This document shows, piece by piece, positions 34,865 to 46,441 of a stretch of 61,474 nucleotides of DNA; the stretch's first letter is position 1; each line of letters begins with the position of its first letter. A program made the position numbers and the translations under genes. The stretch lies in the NCBI GenBank assembly GCA_029856155.1, contig JAHQWL010000011.1:1-61474 (forward strand), read 5' to 3'. The notes under the pieces are model-generated. The model saw only the letters and a list, made by a program, of their open reading frames with translations, did no database searches and was not told where the DNA came from. This stretch comes from Promethearchaeia archaeon. GTDB taxonomy: Archaea > Asgardarchaeota > Lokiarchaeia > Sigyniarchaeales > SOKP01.

Positions 34865-35695
34865 CTAATTTTTTTGTACTAATTGAATAGATTTACATTC
34901 ACTTGTAATGAAATGTTTAAACAAATGTTCATATCCTACAATCTGTTTTGGAGTACCATTTTCTAACCATAATCCTGATGTATATTCTGGTGCTTCTCGC
35001 ACACTATCTAAGGTGGTAAGGAGAAATTGATTATCAGTTATCAATAACCCAAAGGGAATAACATTATCTCCTTCAATAGAATGAATAATCACTGAGATTT
35101 TTAATAACTTTTTAATTTCTTCTTTTAAAAGTTCATTATATTTCAAAGCAACAACGATTTCAATTTCTGAAGAGAATTTTTTATTCCAAAGTTCCTTTAG
35201 TACCCAATCATAACCTCCTAATTCTTGCATAAGCAAATCAGGGGTAATTATAAAAAAGATCCTCTCTTTTGCTGAAATAATTAATTCTTTAACTTTTTTC
35301 CGAATTTTAGACCTAGAATTAATTGACCAAACCCGTGGTTCAGATTCCTCTTTATCAATTTCCAATCCACTGATAATCTTTTCTAATGAGAGAGTATCTT
35401 CAATTTTTGTTTTATATTCATCCCGAATTACCTTAAAAATTCTTTCAATAGGGATTACTTGATAATTAGCACCGCGTTTAATAGGTTCTTTTTGGATAAA
35501 GCCTTTTTCAATTAATCGGTTCAAAGAATCATAAACCCTTGCTCGATCAACCCCTGAATGCTTTGCAATATCTGCTGGGCTTAAAATCTTGAACTTACAT
35601 AATGTAAGTAATACTTTGGAGTCATTTTTCGTAAATCCCAATGTTTGAAGTGCTTCTTCAATTTCAGATTCATTTAGCTTTTTCTTTGTCGACAT
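34865..35695 (-). CDS. TrmB family transcriptional regulator
   Basis: A 276-residue sugar-type regulator. Residues 5-75 form the TrmB winged helix (LQTLGFTKNDSKVLLTLCK, SPADIAKHSGVDRARVYDSL, LIEKGFIQKEP), and the remaining part contains a phospholipase-D-like or regulatory domain (VKELIISAKERIFFIITPDLL). TrmB proteins control sugar transporters and central carbon genes in archaea. It lies 116 bases upstream of the small GTPase on the same strand and is divergent from the histone gene across a 624-base gap. Confidence 0.88.
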   Translation of the reverse strand: MSTKKKLNESEIEEALQTLGFTKNDSKVLLTLCKFKILSPADIAKHSGVDRARVYDSLNRLIEKGFIQKEPIKRGANYQVIPIERIFKVIRDEYKTKIEDTLSLEKIISGLEIDKEESEPRVWSINSRSKIRKKVKELIISAKERIFFIITPDLLMQELGGYDWVLKELWNKKFSSEIEIVVALKYNELLKEEIKKLLKISVIIHSIEGDNVIPFGLLITDNQFLLTTLDSVREAPEYTSGLWLENGTPKQIVGYEHLFKHFITSECKSIQLVQKN

Positions 35696-36230
35696 AAATT
35701 TTAAAAAACTAGTAGCAAAATCTGTACATATTTTTTATAATACTCTAATCAAACATTTAATATTTTAATTTTTAGATTTAAAAAAAACATAATACTATCA
35801 TTTATTAGATTTTAGGATTTTCAAGCTGAAATATTTCTTATCTTAAAACTTTATGAATTTGTTAAAAATCGAAAAAATTGATTTGTAATTATTTATAATA
35901 GAGAGTATTTATTGAATTGTTGATAACAGTTAAAATTGAAAAAAATTAGAAATCACCTCTTTATAAGGTAAAACATATAGTTTTTTTAATTCCCGATTCA
36001 GTAATCTTTTAATAAATTTTAATTTATGATTAATAAATTTTCAACTGGATCAATTGGATTATTAATTATAGTAAAACATAAAAAAATCAAGAAACTATGG
36101 CTCTATTTAATAAATAAAAAAAATTGTTTTTAGTCGGAAAAATTAATATCAAATTAATAAAACGATCTCATTTTCGATTCAATATGATCTCTTAGTGCTC
36201 TTTCATACTGATATTAATTCCAATCATAAC
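35696..36230. other. AT-rich intergenic region, no gene recognised
   Basis: The largest gap in this half of the window. It is very AT-rich, has stops in all frames and no convincing small gene. Short A- and T-tracts repeat at about 10-base intervals in places (for example 35830-35960), which could give curved DNA upstream of the histone promoter. I see no tRNA or repeat array. Confidence 0.45.
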
Positions 36231-36311
36231 ATTTATATAATAGAAATGTGTAGTTATACATAATTAACATCTAAAAAATAAACAAAAATAAACTAATTAA
36301 ATAGTGGAGGA
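36231..36311 (+). promoter_or_regulatory. Histone gene promoter and ribosome site
   Basis: A good archaeal TATA box, TTTATATAAT at about 36231-36240, is followed by a long leader and a GTGGAGGA ribosome site at 36304-36311, nine bases before the ATG. Most genes in the window lack so clear a pair, which fits a highly expressed gene. Confidence 0.6.
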
Positions 36312-36319
36312 ATATAATT

Positions 36320-36553
36320 ATGGCTAAAAAGAAAGCACCTGCTAAGAAATCTGAAGGATATATTGCTAAAGCTCCAATAAGACGCTTAATGAAAAAAGAG
36401 GGGGCAGATCTCGTAGCAGCAGAAGCATTAGATAAGTTAATTAATTTTCTTGAAAATAGTGCAGCTACAGCAACTAAAGATGCTATTAAAGTTTGTAAAG
36501 CTGATAAGCGTAAGCGAGTAACAGCAGCAGATATTCGAAATGCTACAAGATAA
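36320..36553 (+). CDS. Archaeal histone with Lys-rich N-terminal tail
   Basis: A 77-residue histone-fold protein that wraps DNA. The fold runs from about residue 14 (IAKAPIRRLMKKEGADLVAAEALDKL) to the end (KADKRKRVTAADIRNATR), with the usual alpha1, alpha2 and RVTAADI alpha3 patterns. Before it lies a 12-residue tail, AKKKAPAKKSEG, rich in Lys and Ala, longer than in most euryarchaeal histones, which have little or no tail. The gene has its own promoter. Confidence 0.96.
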   Translation: MAKKKAPAKKSEGYIAKAPIRRLMKKEGADLVAAEALDKLINFLENSAATATKDAIKVCKADKRKRVTAADIRNATR

Positions 36554-36633
36554 ACGTTTCAGATTTTTATAATTAAGAATCATTTTTTTTCTTTTTTTTA
36601 TTAATAGGAGTTTTTACATAATTCATTTGAAAC

Positions 36634-37140
36634 TTATTCAAAATTATTAAAAAACTCCTCATTTAGAAATTGATGAATAATGTTCTCTAACTTTAGTTTA
36701 ACAGAATCTAAACTTTCGGGTAAAACGCGAGTTTCTCCAATTATATCAATAAATCCAAGTTCAGAGCCATATCTAGGAATTACGTGAAAATGTAAATGTT
36801 CTATGCTACCCCCTGCATCTCGTCCTTGATTGATTCCAATATTATACCCTTTAGGGCTATATAAATCGTCTAATAACAATTGTATTCCTTGTATAGTCCT
36901 ATTAATATGGACTAGTTCTTCTTTAGTTAGTTCAATGAATTTAGTTAAATGCCTATGAGTAACAATCATTAAATGGGCAGGATTATACGGGTATAGATTT
37001 AATACAATAAAACATAAATTATCTTCATAAATTTTTAGGGATTTAACTCTCTCATCGTTATCACGCACAGCGCATAATATGCAATCTACATTTGGTCTTT
37101 CTTTTCCCTGAACGTAATCCAATTTTCCTAGTGCTTGCAA
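36634..37140 (-). CDS. HIT family nucleotide-binding hydrolase
   Basis: A 168-residue histidine-triad protein. The triad HLHFHVIPR sits near residues 118-126. The opening CILCAVRDNDE (near 21) with HLMIVTHRH supplies the usual HIT zinc or dimer features. Such enzymes hydrolyse AMP-lysine, Ap4A or similar nucleotides. It starts at TTG. The family name is firm; the substrate is not. Confidence 0.92.
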   Translation of the reverse strand: MQALGKLDYVQGKERPNVDCILCAVRDNDERVKSLKIYEDNLCFIVLNLYPYNPAHLMIVTHRHLTKFIELTKEELVHINRTIQGIQLLLDDLYSPKGYNIGINQGRDAGGSIEHLHFHVIPRYGSELGFIDIIGETRVLPESLDSVKLKLENIIHQFLNEEFFNNFE

Positions 37141-37185
37141 CCACTTCTTAAAAATTTTAATTCACCATAATATATAAAATTGAAA

Positions 37186-37716
37186 TCATGAATAGAGAGA
37201 AAAGTCGGAGTCGGATGTAAATTCTTTAGCTTTCATAAAATCTTCTGGTTTTATTTTACCGGCACAATAATCGTCTAAAATAAAATTACTATAAGTAGCA
37301 CCATTAAAAACCTTTCGAACCATTTTAAAAAAAGAATTTTTAGAGATAAATTCATCCTTATTAAGAAATCTTTGATCTATTATTTCATATCTATGATTTT
37401 TTATATCTATTCGATAGAAAACATCTTTTAAAAGAAATGATTTTCTTAAATCCATGAAAAAATTCATTTTTTTTGTAATTTCCAAGGAATTCAAAGCGTT
37501 TATGTGTGGTTCTGAAATTTGAACTCCTAAACTAACAATAATTAAACCTTTATTTTTAGGTCGAAAAACTAGCATATTCCTACCAACTGGACTTGGAGGA
37601 AAAATGAATTGGAATCCAAATTCAAGCTTAGGATCAGAAACTTTTCCTCGTAATAATCCTTCGTCTAATAGATAGTCTTGGATTAGTTGTGTGATATTAC
37701 TTTCTTTACTCGACAT
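37186..37716 (-). CDS. Hypothetical protein, 176 residues
   Basis: A soluble alpha/beta protein with a helical start (ITQLIQDYLLDEGL), a beta-rich centre (FGFQFIFPPSPVGRNMLVFRP, GLIIVSLGVQI) and a helical end (FYRIDIKNHRYEIIDQRFL). The arrangement resembles DUF2299-type archaeal proteins (about 150 residues with a KPKNKGLIIV-like strand), but I would not assert it. It lies 45 bases upstream of the HIT gene on the same strand. Confidence 0.6.
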   Translation of the reverse strand: MSSKESNITQLIQDYLLDEGLLRGKVSDPKLEFGFQFIFPPSPVGRNMLVFRPKNKGLIIVSLGVQISEPHINALNSLEITKKMNFFMDLRKSFLLKDVFYRIDIKNHRYEIIDQRFLNKDEFISKNSFFKMVRKVFNGATYSNFILDDYCAGKIKPEDFMKAKEFTSDSDFSLYS

Positions 37717-37815
37717 TATAATTCAGTAAGGTTAAGAATGAAGTTAGTTTTATATTTTTTTTCAAGAAAGGATATTAATTTCTACCTTTTTCAATCTGAA
37801 AGAATTAATAGAAAA

Positions 37816-38169
37816 TCAATATTTACCTTTTGGTCTGGGTTGAGGTTTAATTTCAGCGGATTTTAGTACTTTGATATTGCTTTCTAAATCTTCCTTAGGC
37901 GTACAATAAATCACTTGAAGAGAATCTAAGTCAATGTAAATCTTGCCAACGATACCTAAACCCATTAGTTGGTTATCTTTATTAACAAATGTATGGTCTA
38001 TATTCATTTTAATTGCTTTCTTTCCCCCTTCAAGTTCCACTAAAGAGGGTTTACAAGCAGTAAATCCAGGACCTCGTTTTTGAATTAAATAATTCATTAA
38101 GGCAAAATCGAGTTCATCATTGATTTCTCCTTGTTCTTGAATGATTTTAATTATACTTGGATCTTGCAT
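37816..38169 (-). CDS. Hypothetical protein, 117 residues
   Basis: A small soluble protein. It begins with a helix (IIKIIQEQGEINDELDFALMNYL) and continues with a beta hairpin ladder (KKAIKMNIDHTFVNKDNQLMGLGIVGKIYIDLD) ending in a Lys/Pro-rich tail. No catalytic or metal motif is visible. It belongs to a run of minus-strand genes with gaps of about 100 bases, so it is probably independently transcribed or loosely linked. Confidence 0.6.
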   Translation of the reverse strand: MQDPSIIKIIQEQGEINDELDFALMNYLIQKRGPGFTACKPSLVELEGGKKAIKMNIDHTFVNKDNQLMGLGIVGKIYIDLDSLQVIYCTPKEDLESNIKVLKSAEIKPQPRPKGKY

Positions 38170-38269
38170 CTCGACAAAAATTTTCTTATTATAAATAAAT
38201 TCGGTATAACTAATTTTTATTTTTTTGGTTAGTCCAATATTTAAAAAAAAATATGGAATTAAGATTTAA

Positions 38270-38524
38270 TTAATCCTTTTCTTCACAAATAACCTCATCT
38301 AGACTGTGTAAAGCACAATTATTCATTGAAAGTGTTTCAGTTATTTCTTCAATGGATAGATTACTCCCCTCAATGTGAATATGTAAAGAAGCTGTCTTTT
38401 GATCTAATTCATCTACTTTAACACTAACTCTTGTTACTCCATTAACTTTCATTAATTCTTTAGCCACAATATATGAATCTGGTTGATGAGGTTTTAGAAC
38501 ATCCAAAAGAAATTCTACTTTCAT
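38270..38524 (-). CDS. DUF211 protein (MTH889-like)
   Basis: An 84-residue ferredoxin-like-fold protein of the archaeal DUF211 group. The pattern LLDVLKPHQPDSYIVAKELMKVNGVTRV, with VDELDQKTASLHIHIEG and the closing LHSLDEV, follows the family well. Members form rings or filaments and bind Ca2+; the physiological role is not known. Slightly shorter than the usual 90-95 residues. Confidence 0.85.
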   Translation of the reverse strand: MKVEFLLDVLKPHQPDSYIVAKELMKVNGVTRVSVKVDELDQKTASLHIHIEGSNLSIEEITETLSMNNCALHSLDEVICEEKD

Positions 38525-38605
38525 TATTTTAGGTTAAACCCTTGTATTTAATATTTCAATAAAAGATTTAGTGGATATTTTATTGATATTTTATAAATTT
38601 CTTTT

Positions 38606-39298
38606 TTAATTTATAAGTTTTTCAATTTCTTCTATTAATTTTAATGGTATTTCATTTTCTTTAACTATTTTATCTGCTATTTGGAGGGTTTTAACTTTAG
38701 CTAACTTGGTATGTAATGCTATAGAATGAGCTCCTACATTGATAGCAGCCTCAATATCACGGATATTATCTCCAATTATTAAAATTTCGTCGGATTCTAC
38801 TTTTAATTGTTTACATATATAAGTTAAATGTTCTGGATGGGGTTTTAAATTGGTGACATTATCTCTTCCAACAATTAAATTAAAATAATGTAATAGATTC
38901 ACATTTCTGAGAGAAGTTTCAGCATTTTTTTTTGTATTAAAGGTAAAAATTGCTTGTTTTAGGTTATTATCCTTAGCAAATTCTAAGACTTTATCTATTC
39001 CATTTATCATTTTAGCATCCCTAGCAGCTTCATATTCTATTTTAATGATTTCATTATCCACTTCTTCTATTATATCATTTATTTTTCTCTGAGCTAAGCC
39101 TTCCTTTTCAAAAAATTCTCTGGCAGATTTCATATTTTCTAAAATAGAAATATTGACGGTAAGGAGCTGTTTAGGAACACCATATTTTTTTAAGATTTCT
39201 ATAGCAGTTCTTCTTGCTCTTAAATAATCGATTTTAAAATGAATTAATGTACCATCTAAATCCCAAACGATTGCTTTAATAGGTTTTTTTCTCTGCAT
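38606..39298 (-). CDS. HAD superfamily hydrolase
   Basis: A 230-residue phosphatase-type enzyme. Motif I is VWDLDGTLIHF (near 11-21), motif II TFNTK near 119, motif III Lys in NLKPHPEHL near 149 and motif IV IIGDNIRDIEAA near 174. The cap lies after motif I, class I (phosphoglycolate phosphatase-like). Its ATG start abuts the stop of the ThpR gene (38606-39298 and 39299), so the two are one unit. Confidence 0.9.
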   Translation of the reverse strand: MQRKKPIKAIVWDLDGTLIHFKIDYLRARRTAIEILKKYGVPKQLLTVNISILENMKSAREFFEKEGLAQRKINDIIEEVDNEIIKIEYEAARDAKMINGIDKVLEFAKDNNLKQAIFTFNTKKNAETSLRNVNLLHYFNLIVGRDNVTNLKPHPEHLTYICKQLKVESDEILIIGDNIRDIEAAINVGAHSIALHTKLAKVKTLQIADKIVKENEIPLKLIEEIEKLIN

Positions 39299-39871
39299 TT
39301 AATATACCAAATCTGAATAGATAGGACCAGTAGGAGTCAGCTGTGATTTTTTTAATTTTACTTGATCAATACTAAAGGCCCCAAACTCTAAATTTTTATT
39401 CTCACTAATTAAATTCTTAAGTGTATCAAATGTTTTATAATTTATTTTACCCATTTTAAGGCGTGCAATCGTCAGATGAGGTTTAAATTTTGTTCTCTTA
39501 TCGCGTTCAATGTGTAATTTATCAAATAAGTAATCTTCAATTGAATCCTTAATATTTTGCAGGAATTGAATATCGCCTATTAGTTTTGTCCATAGAACTG
39601 AAAACTTATTAAATTGGCCAACTCCTTTCAGAAAATAACTGAAAGTCTTCCCCTGAAATAATTTTTCATTAATATCTTCCTGTAAAATCCTGTAAATCTT
39701 AGGTGCTAAAGCTTCAGGTATATTTCCTAAAAATTTCATTGTCATATGTAAATTTTCAGGTTCTACCAGTTTAATCTTCGGCTGATTTTGCTTTATCCTT
39801 TGAGAAAATAAAGTTAATTTCTCGATAGTTTCTAAATCTTTTAATTCAATAGCGATAAATGATCTAATCAT
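39299..39871 (-). CDS. thpR: RNA 2',3'-cyclic phosphodiesterase ThpR
   Basis: A 190-residue 2H phosphoesterase that opens 2',3'-cyclic phosphate RNA ends. The two HxTx sites are HMTMKFLG (near 44) and HLTIARLK (near 131). The frame is open from 39883, but the ATG at 39871 (MIRSFIAIEL) matches family starts and overlaps the preceding stop as ATGA, a typical coupled junction. It is in one unit with the dehydrogenase upstream and the HAD gene downstream. Confidence 0.93.
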   Translation of the reverse strand: MIRSFIAIELKDLETIEKLTLFSQRIKQNQPKIKLVEPENLHMTMKFLGNIPEALAPKIYRILQEDINEKLFQGKTFSYFLKGVGQFNKFSVLWTKLIGDIQFLQNIKDSIEDYLFDKLHIERDKRTKFKPHLTIARLKMGKINYKTFDTLKNLISENKNLEFGAFSIDQVKLKKSQLTPTGPIYSDLVY

Positions 39872-41007
39872 TTTGCATCCCAATAATTAAAAATTTTCCA
39901 ATTTTTTTTTGTTATTAATTTTTTTTGATCTGGAATAATATGAATTTCTCCTAAATCTTCTAGAGAAGATGATTTTATAATCTTAATGATATCTTTTAGA
40001 AAGATTATATTCATTTTAGCACGAGTATTTCCATCTGCGGAGGCATTATGTGGCATTAGAATCATTCTCATATTTGGTTGTTCACGTTTAATATTTTTCA
40101 ATCTCCTAAGAGTTTTAACATCAATAGGTTCTATAGGAAAAACATCAAAAGCAATATTTATTTTAATTTCTTTATTTTTTAACATGTCTAAAAGAGTTTT
40201 CAGTTCTAAAATACCTCCTCGTGCACTATTTATTAGTAAAGCCCCTTTTTTCATTAACTTTAGTAAGTCTCGATTCACTAAATTTTCAGTATGTTTATTT
40301 AAGGGAACATGTAGACTCACTATATCTGATTCTCTAAAGATATCCTCAATATTATTTTTAAATTTAATTAAAGGATAATCCTTTTCAAACTGTTCCATTT
40401 GATTATTGTCATTATAAAGGATCCTTACGCCCCAGGGATACAATCTTCTTACTATTTCTTTCCCAATTTCACCCAACCCTACAATTCCGAGTGTTTTTTC
40501 TGAGATTACAGAGGAGAGAGAATTGTCTAAATCCCATTTATCATCAGGAGTCCATTTTTCATCCCATACATAATTATGGAGATCAATTATATTCCTTAAA
40601 TTCGCCATTATTAGTGCTATAGTATAATCTGCTACAGTTTCGTAAAGAACTCCAGGAGTATGCGTAATCAATATATCATCTTTTTCAGTTCTTTGAATAT
40701 GATTATATCCTGCAGTGGATGTTGAAATTGCGAAAATCTTTGAGTTTTTTAATGCCTTAGAGGATATTGGATGACTTAAATGGCATCCAAGAAGGTCCGG
40801 ATTGAATATTCTTATTTCTTTTTCAACTTCTTCCTCTGAAGGGAATCTTCCATTGAAATATTTAAATTCTGCTATTTGATCTAATTCTTGCCATAAATCC
40901 TCAATAGTATTGCGATAATTTTCAGAGATTCGCTCATTAGAGCCAATCTCCTTTATTGAGAATACATTTGAGGTAAAATATACCTTAGGTTTATAGGTCA
41001 TATCCAT
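39868..41007 (-). CDS. D-isomer-specific 2-hydroxyacid dehydrogenase
   Basis: A 379-residue NAD-dependent dehydrogenase of the glyoxylate/phosphoglycerate group. The NAD fold carries LGIVGLGEIGKEIVRRL near residues 171-187; the catalytic Arg lies in NSARGGIL near 260, the Glu in FDVFPIEPID near 290-298, and the His in LMPHNASAD near 322. The N-terminal third is the substrate domain. It is the first gene of a unit with ThpR and HAD. Substrate is not determinable. Confidence 0.93.
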   Translation of the reverse strand: MDMTYKPKVYFTSNVFSIKEIGSNERISENYRNTIEDLWQELDQIAEFKYFNGRFPSEEEVEKEIRIFNPDLLGCHLSHPISSKALKNSKIFAISTSTAGYNHIQRTEKDDILITHTPGVLYETVADYTIALIMANLRNIIDLHNYVWDEKWTPDDKWDLDNSLSSVISEKTLGIVGLGEIGKEIVRRLYPWGVRILYNDNNQMEQFEKDYPLIKFKNNIEDIFRESDIVSLHVPLNKHTENLVNRDLLKLMKKGALLINSARGGILELKTLLDMLKNKEIKINIAFDVFPIEPIDVKTLRRLKNIKREQPNMRMILMPHNASADGNTRAKMNIIFLKDIIKIIKSSSLEDLGEIHIIPDQKKLITKKNWKIFNYWDAK

Positions 41008-41129
41008 ATCCAGAAGTAGTGAATATTTAAAATTAATAGTAAATCGAATATATTTGTATCTTTGCTATTATCAAGATTTATTAAAATCAAATCTAATTTA
41101 TAATTAACAAAACTTAATGATGGTAGAAA

Positions 41130-41282
41130 ATGGCTAAAGTAAAATGTCAAGAATGTAAAAAAGAAATAATCGGGGGGGTTAAAATACAAGAGTTTGACCC
41201 AATCGAGCCAACAACCATGCACGTTTTCTGCTCTAAATCGTGTAGAGATAAATGGATTTCTGATCAAGAGAAGAAAAAATAA
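41130..41282 (+). CDS. 50-residue TRASH-like zinc finger protein
   Basis: A short gene from ATG at 41130. It encodes MAKVKCQECKKEIIGG, then FCSKSCRDKW at residues 33-42 and a Lys tail. A CxxC followed about 24 residues later by CxxxC with Phe before and Trp after is the TRASH/MYM-type treble clef, known in metal-handling and regulatory proteins. It lies in the divergent gap upstream of the 2-hydroxyacid dehydrogenase and is convergent with the gene at 41299 (16 bases between stops). Confidence 0.7.
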   Translation: MAKVKCQECKKEIIGGVKIQEFDPIEPTTMHVFCSKSCRDKWISDQEKKK

Positions 41283-41298
41283 GTTGTGCTTCTTAGCA

Positions 41299-42261
41299 TT
41301 ACCTTTTTATTTTTTCTGGAAGATAAAAATCATACCCTTTCTTAAGTAATTTAGTTTTTAAGTATCTATCAAATCTTCTGGCATTTTGAAAAACAACCCA
41401 AATCAACTTATCACTTTTATAATACTTATATACTTCTTCAAACGTGATTGGCTCTATTTCAAAATTACTTGCTTCTTCTTTAAAAAATCTATTTATCCTC
41501 CTTAACAACCTTGGTATAATTTCAGGTTTCTGTTCTTTGAAAAAATTGGCAATTAGATCAATAGTTACTAACCGCCAATCATAGTATCTATCTACAACTT
41601 CTTGTACAAATAAAGCTTTTAATAGAAATCTCAGAAATGATGGAGCACTTTTTAAGAACAGTTCTGCTTCCATTGCTTCAATATTGTTTTTTCTAAAAAG
41701 TGGTGTACTTGTATCTAGATATAATAATTTTGAGGTGTCATTGATTCTTGGATTTTGATGATCATAATCAATAACAACAAAATTTGATATTTGTCCATCT
41801 AATCCAACATCATAAATCTTATTTTTTTTGTTAAACGTCCATACTTTTTTTAACTCTCTCATTGTAAGGACAATTAAATTTTCAATTTCATCATCTGATA
41901 AATTATGAATAACCTTATTCCCAACACCTTGAGGATCGATCTTTTTTTGTATACAATAAAACTGGATTTGCCCCTTATGATCTTTAAACCATAAGGCTTT
42001 ATGTTCAGGAAGGTTTAGACCAATGTCTTCACTTAAGATCTTGCAGTATTCATTATATGCCCATAAATGCCTTTTTACTTGTTTCTCGTTATCAAAAATA
42101 GGGATCCTTTTATAAGCTAAATGTTCGGGATCATCAAGAATTTCAAAAACTAAGCTAATTTCTCCGAATCCGAGAATTTTAATTGGTATTCTCCCTTTTT
42201 CTGGGTGTATAGTATCAAGAGTTTTTTCAAATTCTTTTAACAAATCAATATTTACATTCAT
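41299..42261 (-). CDS. Kinase-fold-like hypothetical protein (DUF6206-like)
   Basis: A 320-residue protein. The start ILGFGEISLVFEI resembles a Gly-rich ATP loop, KRIPIF a VAIK-like strand with Lys, and LDGQISNFVVIDYD with LLYLDTSTPLF look like catalytic- and DFG-type pieces in a divergent protein-kinase fold. The catalytic Asp of HxD is replaced by LDGQISN. This pattern matches my memory of the DUF6206 family, but no function is established. It is divergent from the beta-galactosidase gene, 137 bases between starts. Confidence 0.6.
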   Translation of the reverse strand: MNVNIDLLKEFEKTLDTIHPEKGRIPIKILGFGEISLVFEILDDPEHLAYKRIPIFDNEKQVKRHLWAYNEYCKILSEDIGLNLPEHKALWFKDHKGQIQFYCIQKKIDPQGVGNKVIHNLSDDEIENLIVLTMRELKKVWTFNKKNKIYDVGLDGQISNFVVIDYDHQNPRINDTSKLLYLDTSTPLFRKNNIEAMEAELFLKSAPSFLRFLLKALFVQEVVDRYYDWRLVTIDLIANFFKEQKPEIIPRLLRRINRFFKEEASNFEIEPITFEEVYKYYKSDKLIWVVFQNARRFDRYLKTKLLKKGYDFYLPEKIKR

Positions 42262-42389
42262 AAGAGACCATTGCAGAATTTAGAAATTTCTTTTAATTTT
42301 AATTTAACATTGCTTTTATTTAAAAGTATAAATTTTATTCATTTTGTTATCCTTAATTAATTAAAATTAAAAGAAATTACAGTAGTTAG

Positions 42390-45539
<3,150 letters not shown>

Positions 45540-45622
45540 AAATCCATAGAATAACTATTTATTTATTAAAAACAATTTAAAAAATAAATTAAAATATTGA
45601 AATATAAAGTTGAGAATATTAG

Positions 45623-46438
45623 ATGGCTCGTCCTTTATGGTTTGTAAACTTAATTAAAAAGACCTTCCCAAATGTAAAAATCGTAGCAAAATTAACAAAA
45701 CTACCTATTATTGGAACTTTTATTGATCTTCTCCTTTTTAAAGGTGATGATATAATTTATCTTCCCCAGGATAAAGTCATTGAAATTAATAAACCGTTAG
45801 GAGAATATGATGAATACGTTTTACCATCTCAAGTATTGGAATACTTCATTGAAAAAGCTAGACACCATTGGATCATGAATTTCTGTATTTGTAGATCAAG
45901 TATGAAATGCAAAGATTATCCTATCGATTTAGGATGCCTTTTTCTTGGTGATGCGGTTTTAGATATCAACCCACAATTAGGAAAATTGGTATCGAAAAAA
46001 GAAGCTTTAGAACATTTAAAAAAATGTAGAGATGCAGGTTTAGTTCATATGACAGGTCGAAACAAATTAGATGCACAATGGCTTGGTGTTAATAATGGAG
46101 ATAAACTCTTGAGCATCTGTAATTGCTGTCCATGCTGTTGTTTATGGCGTGTAGCCCCCATTGTAGCTCCAAAAATTGGATCTAAAGTTAAAATGATGCC
46201 AGGTATAGAAATTCAGGTTACTGAAAGGTGTATAGGATGTGGGACATGCACAAAAGGAGTGTGTTTTGTTAATGCTATTAAATTAGTAAACGATCATGCT
46301 GTGATTAATAAAGAATGCAGAGGATGTGGACGATGTGTAGATATATGCCCACAAAAAGCAATTAACATAACAGTTAAAGATAGTAATTATGTCCAAAAAG
46401 CAATAAAGGAAATTGAAAACCTTATAGACGTTACTTAG
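45623..46438 (+). CDS. Ferredoxin-type 4Fe-4S protein with extra cysteine-rich region
   Basis: A 271-residue protein. The N-terminal half has a CICRSSMKCKDYP motif near residue 92 and a CNCCPCCCLW cluster near 171-180, both rich in Cys and typical of a small family of iron-sulfur proteins. The last 75 residues hold two 4Fe-4S sites (CIGCGTC...CFVNAI and CRGCGRCVDICPQKAI). The first site is short: CxxCxxC then GVCFVNA in place of the usual spacing. The start at 45623 is an ATG. It may be a membrane-side electron carrier; no partner is next to it. Confidence 0.8.
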   Translation: MARPLWFVNLIKKTFPNVKIVAKLTKLPIIGTFIDLLLFKGDDIIYLPQDKVIEINKPLGEYDEYVLPSQVLEYFIEKARHHWIMNFCICRSSMKCKDYPIDLGCLFLGDAVLDINPQLGKLVSKKEALEHLKKCRDAGLVHMTGRNKLDAQWLGVNNGDKLLSICNCCPCCCLWRVAPIVAPKIGSKVKMMPGIEIQVTERCIGCGTCTKGVCFVNAIKLVNDHAVINKECRGCGRCVDICPQKAINITVKDSNYVQKAIKEIENLIDVT

Positions 46439-46441
46439 ATT

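Noticed and set aside
39986..40378. Plus-strand 130-codon frame
   Set aside because: Antisense to the NAD-binding half of the 2-hydroxyacid dehydrogenase, whose motifs are intact.
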